Source: Leifsonia sp. Root112D2 | Lineage (GTDB): Bacteria > Actinomycetota > Actinomycetes > Actinomycetales > Microbacteriaceae | Assembly: GCF_001424905.1 (NCBI RefSeq) | Contig: NZ_LMCU01000001.1 | Coordinates: forward strand, 2,473,480 to 2,537,479 | Length of the DNA stretch: 64,000 nt | Reading direction: 5' to 3' | Part shown: piece by piece, positions 42,286 to 50,307 of the stretch | Position numbering within the stretch: position 1 is the stretch's first letter | How the letters are laid out: each line of letters starts with the position of its first letter | The notes under the pieces: generated by a model | Told to the model about the DNA's origin: nothing | The model's input: the letters and a program-made list of their open reading frames with translations, nothing else | Database searches by the model: none | Made by a program: the position numbers and the translations under genes

Positions 42286-43635
42286 GTGACAACTCTGCAG
42301 CGACGAGTTTTGCTCGTCGCAATACTCGCCTCGTTCGTGGCATTCCTCGACGGCTCGGTCATCAACGTCGCATTGCCGGCGATCTCTCGTGAGTTGGGCG
42401 GAGGCTTGCCGCTGCAGCAGTGGGTCGTCGACGCGTACCTCGTCACACTGGGCGCGCTTATTCTCGTTGCTGGTTCGCTTTCGGATGTCTTCGGTCGCCA
42501 ACGCGTGTTGCGGGTCGGGCTCGTCTGGTTCGGGCTCGCCTCACTGCTGTGCGCGGTTGCCCCGACCGGGGTGTTTCTCGTTGCGGCTCGCGCGCTGCAG
42601 GGGGTGGCTGGCGCGCTGCTCGTTCCGAGTTCGCTTGCCATCATCATCTCGAGCTTCTCCGGCGCGGCCCAGGCCAAGGCGATAGGCCAGTGGACGGCAT
42701 GGACCGGCGTCGCCTTCGTTGCTGGGCCGCTCGTGGGAGGGGTCTTCGTCGACACCCTCTCGTGGCGATACGTCTTCGCCATCAACGTCGTCCCCATCGT
42801 GGCCACGTTGTGGCTCATGCGAGGATTGCGCGGCCAGGATGTGCGCACGGGCGGGCGCATCGATTATCTGGGCGCGATACTCGGCGCGGTGGGCCTGGGT
42901 GGCGCGGTCTTTGCTCTGATCGAGCAGGGCCAGTACGGCTGGGCCGCCCCCCGGGTATGGATTCCGCTCGTCATAGGCCTTGCCTCCCTGGTGGCGTTCG
43001 TGATCGTCGAGAACCGATCCGCGGCGCCGATGTTGCCCTTTGTGATCTTTCGCGTGCACAATTTCTGGGTGGGCAACGTGGCGACGTTCCTCGTTTACGG
43101 CGCCCTGGCATTCGGGCCGCTCATCGTGACGCTGTACCTGCAGCAGGTGGCGGGGTACCCGGCAACGGCCGCCGGCCTCGCGTTGATTCCGCCGACGCTT
43201 GTGATGCTTCTGCTCTCCAGCTACTTTGGCGGCCTCGCCGGGCGGCACGGACCGCGCCTGTTCATGGCGCTCGGACCGGTTGTCGCGGCCTGCGGCTTTC
43301 TCACCATGATGCTTATGGGGAGGGAGAACGTCGTCTACTGGACCGAACTGCTGCCCGGCGTGCTTCTCTTCGGGCTGGGGCTCTCGATGACCGTGGCACC
43401 GCTGACATCCGCCATTCTGGGTTCGATCTCGGCTGCACAGGCGGGCATCGGTTCCGCCACCAACAACGCCATTTCCCGCGTTGCCGGGCTGATCACCGTG
43501 GCCTGTGCAGGGGTGATAGTCGGCGAGCACCTCGATCACGACGGCCTGGTGCGCGCGCTCATTGCGACGGCCGCCCTCATGGTGATCGGTGGGCTCGTCT
43601 CAGCGATAGGAATTCGCAACCCGCGCCACGAGTGA
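42286..43635 (+). CDS. MFS transporter, DHA2 (EmrB/QacA-like) family
   Basis: This proton-driven membrane exporter has 449 residues and about 14 hydrophobic helices. The family's first-helix motif is LDGSVINVALPAI, followed by SDVFGRQRVLRVG (motif A) and RALQGVAGALLVPSSLAII (motif C-like). DHA2 members expel drugs, dyes or toxic metabolites, but the substrate cannot be read here. GTG at 42286 is chosen because the open frame upstream to 42223 begins inside the tRNA terminator. It converges on the rimK-type gene with 16 bases between. Confidence 0.92.
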   Translation: MTTLQRRVLLVAILASFVAFLDGSVINVALPAISRELGGGLPLQQWVVDAYLVTLGALILVAGSLSDVFGRQRVLRVGLVWFGLASLLCAVAPTGVFLVAARALQGVAGALLVPSSLAIIISSFSGAAQAKAIGQWTAWTGVAFVAGPLVGGVFVDTLSWRYVFAINVVPIVATLWLMRGLRGQDVRTGGRIDYLGAILGAVGLGGAVFALIEQGQYGWAAPRVWIPLVIGLASLVAFVIVENRSAAPMLPFVIFRVHNFWVGNVATFLVYGALAFGPLIVTLYLQQVAGYPATAAGLALIPPTLVMLLLSSYFGGLAGRHGPRLFMALGPVVAACGFLTMMLMGRENVVYWTELLPGVLLFGLGLSMTVAPLTSAILGSISAAQAGIGSATNNAISRVAGLITVACAGVIVGEHLDHDGLVRALIATAALMVIGGLVSAIGIRNPRHE

Positions 43636-43651
43636 TGTGACGCTCGACGGT

Positions 43652-44842
43652 TCATTCCCCAGGTATCGGCTCCCTGGGTAGCTTGCGCACCTTTGCGCGC
43701 CGTCGACGCCGCTCGGGAATCATGGAGCGCATCTCTTCGAGCTTGCCGAAACAGAGCAGCCGGTCTCCGGCCTCCAGCTCGACGCCGCCCTTCGGATTGG
43801 GAATGACCGTTGCGCCTCGATGCAGGGTGAGAACGGTGATGTCACGTTCCCCGAGACCGGAGTCCCGCATCCGCTTGCCGACGAGGTCGGCGTTGCCGTG
43901 CACGAGCAACTCCGCCACACCGTAGCCGGTGGAGACGCTGAGGCGCTGACGCACGTCGATCTCGGGAAAGGCCACCTGATTGGCGATGAAGTCGATCACG
44001 GCCCCGGCGACATCCAGCCCGGTCGCGGTCTCGATGCCCTCGAGCCCGGGTGAGGAGTTGACCTCCATCACGAGAGGCCCGTCGTTGCCCTCGAGCATGT
44101 CGACCCCCGCGATGCGCAGCCCCATGATTTGGGCAGAGCGCACCGCCGCCTGCTCGTATTCGGGGGTCAGCTCGACGGCTTCGACGGTGCCGCCGCGGTG
44201 CACGTTCGAGCGGAACTCGTCACCGCTGGCCACACGGCGCATCGCCGCCACGACCCGGTCTCCGACGACCAGGGCACGGATGTCGCGGCCACGGCTCTCG
44301 GAGATGAAGCTCTGGATGAGCACGTTCTGCTTCGTGGAGTGGAGGGTCTCAATGATCGCCTCGGCGACCTTCTCTTCCGGGGCGAGGATGACGCCGATGC
44401 CCTGGGTGCCCTCCAGGAGCTTGATGACGACGGGTGCGCCGCCGACCCGCTCGATTGCGAGCCGCACATCGGCGCGGCTGTGCACGAATGCCGTTGCAGG
44501 CATCGCGATGTTGTGACGGGAGAGAATCTGGCTCGCGCGGAGCTTGTCGCGTGAGTTGCTGATGCCGTTCGCAGTATTGGGCGTGTAGACGTCCATCTGC
44601 TCGAACTGACGCACGACAGCGGTGCCGAAGTAGGTGATCGAACTGCCGATGCGCGGCAGCACCGCGTCGTAGTCGGAGAGCAGCTTGCCTCGGTATTGCA
44701 GATCGGGTTCGGCACCGGAGAGGTCGATGGCGAAGCGAAGCGTGTCGAGTACCTTCACGCGGTGGCCACGTTGCACCGCCGCCGCGCGCAGGCGCTGCGT
44801 GGAGTATGCCTGCGGGGCGCGCGAGAGGATGGCGAGTTTGAT
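43652..44842 (-). CDS. rimK: RimK-type ATP-grasp glutamate ligase with C-terminal RCK_C-like domain, apparent ATC start
   Basis: This 396-residue protein starts KLAILSRAPQAYSTQRLRAA and runs parallel to RimK, the ligase that adds glutamates to ribosomal protein S6. ATP-grasp features are PRIGSSITYFGTAVVRQFE, VVIKLLEGTQGIGV, FISESRGRDIRALVVG and VMEVNSSPGLEGIE (Glu260, Asn262). Residues about 303-375 form an extra domain with TrkA-C/RCK_C character (LVGKRMRDSGL, LEAGDRLLCFG). The family alignment places the first residue at 44842, where the codon is ATC, six bases behind a good AGGAG (44849-44853). The next usable start, GTG codon 23, would cut the first strand and helix. It is divergent from a RimB-like gene, 25 bases apart. 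The target protein is inferred. Confidence 0.88.
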   Translation of the reverse strand: MKLAILSRAPQAYSTQRLRAAAVQRGHRVKVLDTLRFAIDLSGAEPDLQYRGKLLSDYDAVLPRIGSSITYFGTAVVRQFEQMDVYTPNTANGISNSRDKLRASQILSRHNIAMPATAFVHSRADVRLAIERVGGAPVVIKLLEGTQGIGVILAPEEKVAEAIIETLHSTKQNVLIQSFISESRGRDIRALVVGDRVVAAMRRVASGDEFRSNVHRGGTVEAVELTPEYEQAAVRSAQIMGLRIAGVDMLEGNDGPLVMEVNSSPGLEGIETATGLDVAGAVIDFIANQVAFPEIDVRQRLSVSTGYGVAELLVHGNADLVGKRMRDSGLGERDITVLTLHRGATVIPNPKGGVELEAGDRLLCFGKLEEMRSMIPERRRRRAKVRKLPREPIPGE

Positions 44843-44867
44843 CGGATGCTCCTGCCAAGATGGTGGG

Positions 44868-45350
44868 GTGAGAGACGACTCCCATTCAAGCACCATCGTC
44901 GGTTGGCGAGAATGGCTGAGCCTGCCCGGAATCGGTGTGCCCTGGATCAAGGCCAAACTCGACACGGGCGCTCGTAGCTCGGCACTGCACGCCTTCGACA
45001 TCGAGGAGATGGATGGTGGCGATCGGGTGCGTTTTCGGGTGCAGCCGTGGCAGCGTTCGAAGGAAGACACCGTGATCGTCGAGTGCCCCGTGCATGATCG
45101 CCGTCTGGTGCGCAGTTCCTCGGGCCACAGCCAGGAGCGCATCGTCGTGCTCGTCGACGTGCAACTCTTCGGCCGAACCGTGACGGCCGAGACGACCCTG
45201 AGCAATCGCGATCAGATGGGTTTTCGTATGCTGATCGGGCGCGAGGCGTTGCGCCAGGGCTTTATCGTGCACCCCGGCAAGTCCTTTCTCGCCGGGCGTG
45301 CACCGCGTGAGATTCGGCGACGCAACCGCGGTCGCGAACAGCTGTCGTGA
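44868..45350 (+). CDS. RimB-like retropepsin-fold protease (ATP-dependent zinc protease family)
   Basis: This 160-residue protein matches the family named 'putative ATP-dependent zinc protease', found next to RimK ligases. The pepsin-like aspartyl motif DTGARSSALHA lies at 32-42, and MLIGREALRQGFIVHPGKSFL near the end is the family's second conserved block. In Pseudomonas the homologous RimB trims glutamates added by RimK. The GTG start at 44868 leaves only 25 bases to the divergent rimK gene, so their promoters must overlap each other's coding region. An antagonistic pair is inferred from this arrangement. Confidence 0.85.
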   Translation: MRDDSHSSTIVGWREWLSLPGIGVPWIKAKLDTGARSSALHAFDIEEMDGGDRVRFRVQPWQRSKEDTVIVECPVHDRRLVRSSSGHSQERIVVLVDVQLFGRTVTAETTLSNRDQMGFRMLIGREALRQGFIVHPGKSFLAGRAPREIRRRNRGREQLS

Positions 45351-45400
45351 GCCGCCGCCGCGGTACCGCCGAAACAGCCGATTCAGGACCGTGAGAAGCA

Positions 45401-46204
45401 ATGTCAGGCAAGCCAGCACAGTCAACCGGGCCCGAAGGCCAGGAGGGGTTCGGCGATGACCGATCGGTCGCCGCGCGGCTCTTTGCGATCATCGATGCCT
45501 TCAGTGCGCCTCCGGCGGCATCTCTCTCGTTGACGGCGATCGCGCAGCGTGCCGCGCTGCCGTTGTCGACCACGCATCGAATGGTCGCCGAGTGGGTGGC
45601 CTGGGGAGGACTGGCGCGCCAGGAAGACGGCCGTTACAGTCTGGGGATGCGGCTCTGGGAGGTCGGCGTGCAGACTCCCACCGCGCGCAATCTGCGCACC
45701 ATAGCGTTGCCGTACCTCGAAGACCTTTATGAGGCCACGCGTGAGCACGTGCACCTCGCCATTCTTGACGGGCACGACGCGTTGTACGTCGAGAAGCTCT
45801 CAGGCCATCAGGCCGTGCACATCATCTCGCGAGTCGGCGGTCGGCTGCCGCTGCACGCCACGGGCGTCGGACTCGTTTTGCTCGCGTTCGCTCCACAGGA
45901 GACGATCCATGCCTACCTGGCCGCGCCGCTCAAGCGTTTTCTGCCCGGCACCGTCACCTCTGCGTCGCAGCTGCGCAGACGCATCGCCGCGATACGGGCA
46001 CACGGTTTGGCGTTCATGTCTGAGGAGATGACGGCGGGATCGAGTTCCATTGCCGCGCCGATTCGCGATAGAACGGGCCAGGTGGTGGCGGCGGTCTCGA
46101 TCGTGACCCACACCACCGCTCGCCCGGATGCTGCGCACGAGCAGGCTGTGCGCGACGCGGCACAGGGAGTCAGCCGGGCACTGGGATACCGCAGGTCGAG
46201 CTGA
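45401..46204 (+). CDS. IclR-family regulator of the pob/pca operon
   Basis: This 267-residue regulator has a winged helix-turn-helix at about 42-72 (SLTAIAQRAALPLSTTHRMV) and an IclR effector domain (VHLAILDGHDALYVEKLSG, VGGRLPLHATGVG, SSSIAAPIRDRTGQVVAAVS). IclR proteins such as PcaR, PcaU and PobR commonly control 4-hydroxybenzoate and protocatechuate genes. It lies just upstream of the complete operon, on the same strand. A perfect inverted repeat (46209-46227) sits between its stop and pobA. Activator versus repressor cannot be told. Confidence 0.92.
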   Translation: MSGKPAQSTGPEGQEGFGDDRSVAARLFAIIDAFSAPPAASLSLTAIAQRAALPLSTTHRMVAEWVAWGGLARQEDGRYSLGMRLWEVGVQTPTARNLRTIALPYLEDLYEATREHVHLAILDGHDALYVEKLSGHQAVHIISRVGGRLPLHATGVGLVLLAFAPQETIHAYLAAPLKRFLPGTVTSASQLRRRIAAIRAHGLAFMSEEMTAGSSSIAAPIRDRTGQVVAAVSIVTHTTARPDAAHEQAVRDAAQGVSRALGYRRSS

Positions 46205-46208
46205 GTAG

Positions 46209-46227
46209 ACTTCCACTGAGTGGAAGT
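46209..46227. promoter_or_regulatory. Inverted repeat operator before pobA
   Basis: ACTTCCAC and GTGGAAGT are perfect 8-bp arms around TGA. The core TTCCACTGAGTGGAA is a 15-bp dyad, the size of known IclR-family sites. No T-run follows, so it is unlikely to be a terminator for the iclR gene. Binding by the protein at 45401 is the likely reading. Confidence 0.65.
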
Positions 46228-46295
46228 GCCACCATGAGGTGTCTCCTGTCCCGTCAGACTGGGGTCATTGCCCACCATCGTCGCGAGGGAACTGC

Positions 46296-47513
46296 ATGTC
46301 TGCCGAAACCACACGTGTCGCCATCATCGGCGCCGGACCGGCGGGACTTCTGCTCGGGTGGGCCCTACGTCGTTCCGGCATCGACGCGATCATCGTGGAG
46401 AATCGCTCCGTCGACTACCTCCTCGCCCGGGTGCGCGCGGGCGTGCTGGAGCAGGGCTCCGTCGAGACGCTCACTCGGCTCGGGCTCGGCGAACGCCTGG
46501 CATCCGAGGGCATGATTCACGACGGCATCTACCTGCAATTCGCCGGTGAGCGCCACCACGTCGATTTCAACGAACTCATCGGGCGCACCGTCACCGTCTA
46601 CGGACAGCAGGCCGTCGTGCGTGACCTTCTCGAGGCGCACGAGGCCGATGGCAGTACCATCTACTTCGAGGCGACGGATGTATCGGTGCACGACATCGAG
46701 TCCCGCTCGCCCCGCGTCACCTTCGGCCACGAGGGCGAGGCGCACGAGATCACGGCAGACTTCATCGTCGGTGCCGACGGCTTCCACGGCGTGTGCCGCC
46801 CCGCCATACCGGCAGAGGCGATCACCATGTATGACCGCAGCTACCCGTACGCGTGGCTGGGCATTCTCGCATCCGTTGCCCCGTCGACCGATGAACTCAT
46901 CTATTGCCTGCACGAAGACGGTTTCGCCATGCACTCCATGCGTTCGCCGCAGGTCTCGCGACTGTACCTGCAGGTGGATCCGAGCGAGTCGATCGACGAA
47001 TGGTCGGACGCGCGCATCTGGGATGCTCTGCAGTCGCGGCTCGGCGTGCCCGGCTGGAGCCTGCACGCGGGTGAGATCACCGAGAAGTCGATCACGCCGA
47101 TGCGCAGCTTCGTGGCGTCGACGCTCAACCACGGCAGTCTCTTCCTCGCCGGCGATGCCGGTCACATCGTGCCGCCCACCGGCGCCAAAGGGCTCAACTC
47201 GGCCATCTCCGATGTGACGATGCTGGCGGATGCGCTCATCGCCCACTACGCAAACGATGACACCGCACTCACCGGCTACAGCGACGCGGCGCTGGCCCGG
47301 CAATGGCGCACGCAGCAGTTCTCGCAATGGATGACGCAGATGCTGCACCGTCACCCCGGCGACAGCCACGAACTGCAGTTCGACTACCGCAGCCAGCTCG
47401 GCCAGCTCGATTACACGACACACTCGCTTCACGCCATGCGCTCGCTTGCCGAGCAATACACAGGATTGCCGTTGACCACAAACGGCAGCACGAGAGGAAA
47501 CATCGCACTATGA
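46296..47513 (+). CDS. pobA: 4-hydroxybenzoate 3-monooxygenase
   Basis: This 405-residue FAD enzyme hydroxylates 4-hydroxybenzoate to protocatechuate using NAD(P)H and oxygen. Motifs are GAGPAG (12-17) for the FAD ADP part, VGADGFHGVCR at about 158-168 and LAGDAGHIVPPTGAKGLN (284-301), with Pro293 in the position known from the Pseudomonas enzyme. The middle region ARVRAGVLEQGSVE matches PobA closely. The ATG at 46296 has GAGGGA before it. It overlaps pcaH by four bases and is the first gene of the operon. Confidence 0.96.
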   Translation: MSAETTRVAIIGAGPAGLLLGWALRRSGIDAIIVENRSVDYLLARVRAGVLEQGSVETLTRLGLGERLASEGMIHDGIYLQFAGERHHVDFNELIGRTVTVYGQQAVVRDLLEAHEADGSTIYFEATDVSVHDIESRSPRVTFGHEGEAHEITADFIVGADGFHGVCRPAIPAEAITMYDRSYPYAWLGILASVAPSTDELIYCLHEDGFAMHSMRSPQVSRLYLQVDPSESIDEWSDARIWDALQSRLGVPGWSLHAGEITEKSITPMRSFVASTLNHGSLFLAGDAGHIVPPTGAKGLNSAISDVTMLADALIAHYANDDTALTGYSDAALARQWRTQQFSQWMTQMLHRHPGDSHELQFDYRSQLGQLDYTTHSLHAMRSLAEQYTGLPLTTNGSTRGNIAL

Positions 47514-48283
47514 ATCTGCCCAGCCAGGAGGAGATCAGCGCCGAGATTCTCGCCATCGAAGACGAGGCCAGACGGGCCGTCGTTGCCGGTGGTAAGCCGG
47601 AGGTGCACCCGCGGCGCGACTATGCGCCGTATCGCAGTTCCGTGCTGCGGCATCCGACCCACGAGCTTGTGCGGGTCGACCCGGAAGAGGTGGAAAGGGA
47701 ATCGCCCGCGTTCGGCCACACCGATGTGAACGTTCTGGAAAGCGACCTCACCATTCAGCACTCCGGCGAGCCGCTGGGGGAGCGCATCACGGTCTCGGGG
47801 CGCGTTCTCGACGGTGAGGGGCGAGCCGTGCGCAACCAGCTCATCGAGATCTGGCAGGCGAACTCCAGCGGGCGTTATGTGCACAAGCGGGACCAGCATC
47901 CGGCGCCGCTCGACCCCAACTTCACCGGAGTGGGCCGCGCCATCACGGGCGATGACGGGGAGTACCTCTTCACCACCATCAAGCCCGGCCCGTACCCGTG
48001 GAAGAACCACACCAATGCGTGGCGACCGGCGCACATTCACTTCTCCCTGTTCGGCTCGGCCTTCACGCAGCGCCTGATCACCCAGATGTATTTTCCGGGT
48101 GACCCGCTGTTCGCCCTCGACCCGATCTACCAGTCGATCACCGACCCGGCCGCACGCGAACGCCTGATCGGGCACTACGACCACGAGCAGAGCGCGCCGG
48201 AGTTCTCGCTGGGGTACGTTTGGGACATCGTGCTGACGGGGCCGAAATCAACCTGGATGGAGAGCGAGGAAGCTCATGACTGA
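47510..48283 (+). CDS. pcaH: Protocatechuate 3,4-dioxygenase beta subunit
   Basis: This 257-residue iron-binding subunit of the intradiol dioxygenase opens protocatechuate to 3-carboxy-cis,cis-muconate. The four ferric ligands can be placed as Tyr123 (RYVHK), Tyr162 (GPYPWK), His175 and His177 (AHIHFS). The ATGA overlap with pobA and the eight-base overlap with pcaG show tight coupling. The length is normal for PcaH. Confidence 0.97.
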   Translation: MNLPSQEEISAEILAIEDEARRAVVAGGKPEVHPRRDYAPYRSSVLRHPTHELVRVDPEEVERESPAFGHTDVNVLESDLTIQHSGEPLGERITVSGRVLDGEGRAVRNQLIEIWQANSSGRYVHKRDQHPAPLDPNFTGVGRAITGDDGEYLFTTIKPGPYPWKNHTNAWRPAHIHFSLFGSAFTQRLITQMYFPGDPLFALDPIYQSITDPAARERLIGHYDHEQSAPEFSLGYVWDIVLTGPKSTWMESEEAHD

Positions 48284-48848
48284 CACCGTGTCGTCGAAGG
48301 AATTTGTGCAGACACCGTCGCAGACTGTTGGACCGTTCTTCGGCTACGCGCTGCCCTATGAGGGCGGCCCGAATCTCATCGCCGCGCATCTGCCGCAGGC
48401 CATTCGCTTTCACGGCACCGTATATGACGGTGCCGGGGAGCAGGTTCCGGATGCGATCGTCGAGATCTGGCAGGCCAACGAGCGTGGCGAGATCGTGCGC
48501 GAGCAGGGCAGCCTGGAGCGTGACGGATACACCTTCACGGGATTCGGTCGCACCTCGGTGAATCTCGCCGGTCACTTCACCTTTACCACAGTGAAGCCCG
48601 GCGCCGTCGATGGCGGCGCACCGTACATCCTCGTCACGATCTTCGCGCGCGGGCTCATGCATCACCTGTTCACGCGGGCGTATTTTCCCGAAGATGCCGA
48701 GGCCCAGGGCGGGGACGCTGTCTTGAGCGCGGTTGCCGCCGACCGGCGCCAGACACTCGTGGCCGTTGCCGATGGCGAGAACTCGTATCGCTTCGACATT
48801 CGGTTGCAGGGCGACGGTGAGACCGTGTTCTTCGATTTCGATGCCTGA
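48276..48848 (+). CDS. pcaG: Protocatechuate 3,4-dioxygenase alpha subunit
   Basis: This 190-residue partner of PcaH has the same fold but lacks the iron ligands. The opening TPSQTVGPFFGYALP is the alpha-subunit signature, with VEIWQANERGE and PYILVTIFARGLMHHL later. It overlaps pcaH and pcaB by eight bases each, so subunits are probably made in matching amounts. Confidence 0.97.
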   Translation: MTDTVSSKEFVQTPSQTVGPFFGYALPYEGGPNLIAAHLPQAIRFHGTVYDGAGEQVPDAIVEIWQANERGEIVREQGSLERDGYTFTGFGRTSVNLAGHFTFTTVKPGAVDGGAPYILVTIFARGLMHHLFTRAYFPEDAEAQGGDAVLSAVAADRRQTLVAVADGENSYRFDIRLQGDGETVFFDFDA

Positions 48849-50307
48849 TTCGACACATATCGCTTCGGCACACGCAGAATCGACGTTCGGCTACAGCGTC
48901 GGGCTGCTCGATCCGATCGTGCACGGTACGGATGCGACGCGGCTCACCGATGATGCAGCCTGGCTGCAGGCGCTGGTCGACACCGAGCTGGCGCTGACTC
49001 GGGCGCTGATCCGCGTGGGTCTTGTGCCGGAATGGATGTCGGAGGTCGTCGACCGGCTCGATGACCCGGCATGGCTGGGCTCCAGCATCGATCTGGCCCA
49101 GATCGCCGCGCATTCCCGCGCGGGCGGCAACCCGGTGATTCCCTTGGTGAAGGCGCTCGGCGCCGCCGCGGAGGAGTTGCACCCCGGCGCATCCGACCAT
49201 ATTCACGTCGGCGCTACCAGCCAGGACATCGTGGATACGGCAACGATGCTCATCGTCCGGGGCGTGGCCAGGGAGGTGTTGGGCGCGCTCTCGTCGCTCG
49301 CCGATTCGCTTGCGGGGCTTGCCGATACGCATCGCCGCACCCCGATGGCCGGCCGTACGCTCGGGCAGCAGGCCTCCCCGATGAGCTTCGGGCTCGTGGC
49401 CGCGCAGTGGCTGGATGCGGTGCTCACCGTGCGCGCGCGTCTCGACCACGTGAACGACGAGCTGCCCGCACAACTGGGCGGAGCGGTCGGCACGTTGTCG
49501 ACGCTCACGGATCGGGTCGCTTCGCGACTGCCGCAGAAGGGCCCCGACACCGTCATCGATGAGATAGTTGCGGGCTTCGCCGCCGAACTCTCGCTGCGTG
49601 CGCCGAGCATCACCTGGCATACCGATCGACTTGCCGTGACCACCGTTGCCGACGCGCTGGCCTCCGTCGCGGGCGCCGTCGGTGCCTTCGCGCTCGAGGT
49701 GACCGTGTTGGCGCGTACCGAGATCGCGGAGCTCTCCGAACGACTGGGTGCGGGTGAGGGGGGCTCCTCCGCGATGCCGCACAAGCGCAATCCCGTCACA
49801 GCATTCCTCATCGTCTCCGCCGCACGGCGGGCCCCTGGGCTGCTGGCGACGCTGCACGGCAGCCTGCTTTCCGAGGATCAGCGCCCGAGCGGCGCCTGGC
49901 ACGCCGAGTGGCCGACACTGCGCGATCTCGAAAGTCTCACCGTCGCGGCGGCGCAGGCGGCGGCATCCCTCGCCGATCGTCTCGAGGTCGACACCGAGCG
50001 CATGCGGGCGAACCTGGAGATCACCGACGGGCTCATCTACAGCGAACGGGTCAGCACGATTCTCAGCGAGGCGCTGGGCAAGCGCGCCGCATTCGAACTG
50101 GTGGAGGCGGCCTCCCACGAGGCCCTTGACACGCATCGCCCGTTGCAGGTTGTACTGTCTGGCCGTCTGGCCACCGATGGCCACGACGAGAGCTTGCGCG
50201 CGCTCATCTGGAAAGCGTTTGAGCCCGACGGCGCACTCGGCCAGAGTGACCGCATGATCTCCCGTGTGCTTGAACGGCACACCCGTGAAAGGACGGCAAC
50301 CCCGTGA
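48841..50307 (+). CDS. pcaB: 3-carboxy-cis,cis-muconate cycloisomerase
   Basis: This 488-residue protein of the fumarase/aspartase superfamily converts carboxymuconate to 4-carboxymuconolactone. The superfamily signature GGSSAMPHKRNPVTA is present, along with GATSQDIVDTATML and GRTLGQQASPMSFG. The start ATG at 48841 overlaps pcaG by eight bases. The chain is somewhat longer than many PcaB proteins because of its C-terminal portion. Confidence 0.95.
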   Translation: MPDSTHIASAHAESTFGYSVGLLDPIVHGTDATRLTDDAAWLQALVDTELALTRALIRVGLVPEWMSEVVDRLDDPAWLGSSIDLAQIAAHSRAGGNPVIPLVKALGAAAEELHPGASDHIHVGATSQDIVDTATMLIVRGVAREVLGALSSLADSLAGLADTHRRTPMAGRTLGQQASPMSFGLVAAQWLDAVLTVRARLDHVNDELPAQLGGAVGTLSTLTDRVASRLPQKGPDTVIDEIVAGFAAELSLRAPSITWHTDRLAVTTVADALASVAGAVGAFALEVTVLARTEIAELSERLGAGEGGSSAMPHKRNPVTAFLIVSAARRAPGLLATLHGSLLSEDQRPSGAWHAEWPTLRDLESLTVAAAQAAASLADRLEVDTERMRANLEITDGLIYSERVSTILSEALGKRAAFELVEAASHEALDTHRPLQVVLSGRLATDGHDESLRALIWKAFEPDGALGQSDRMISRVLERHTRERTATP

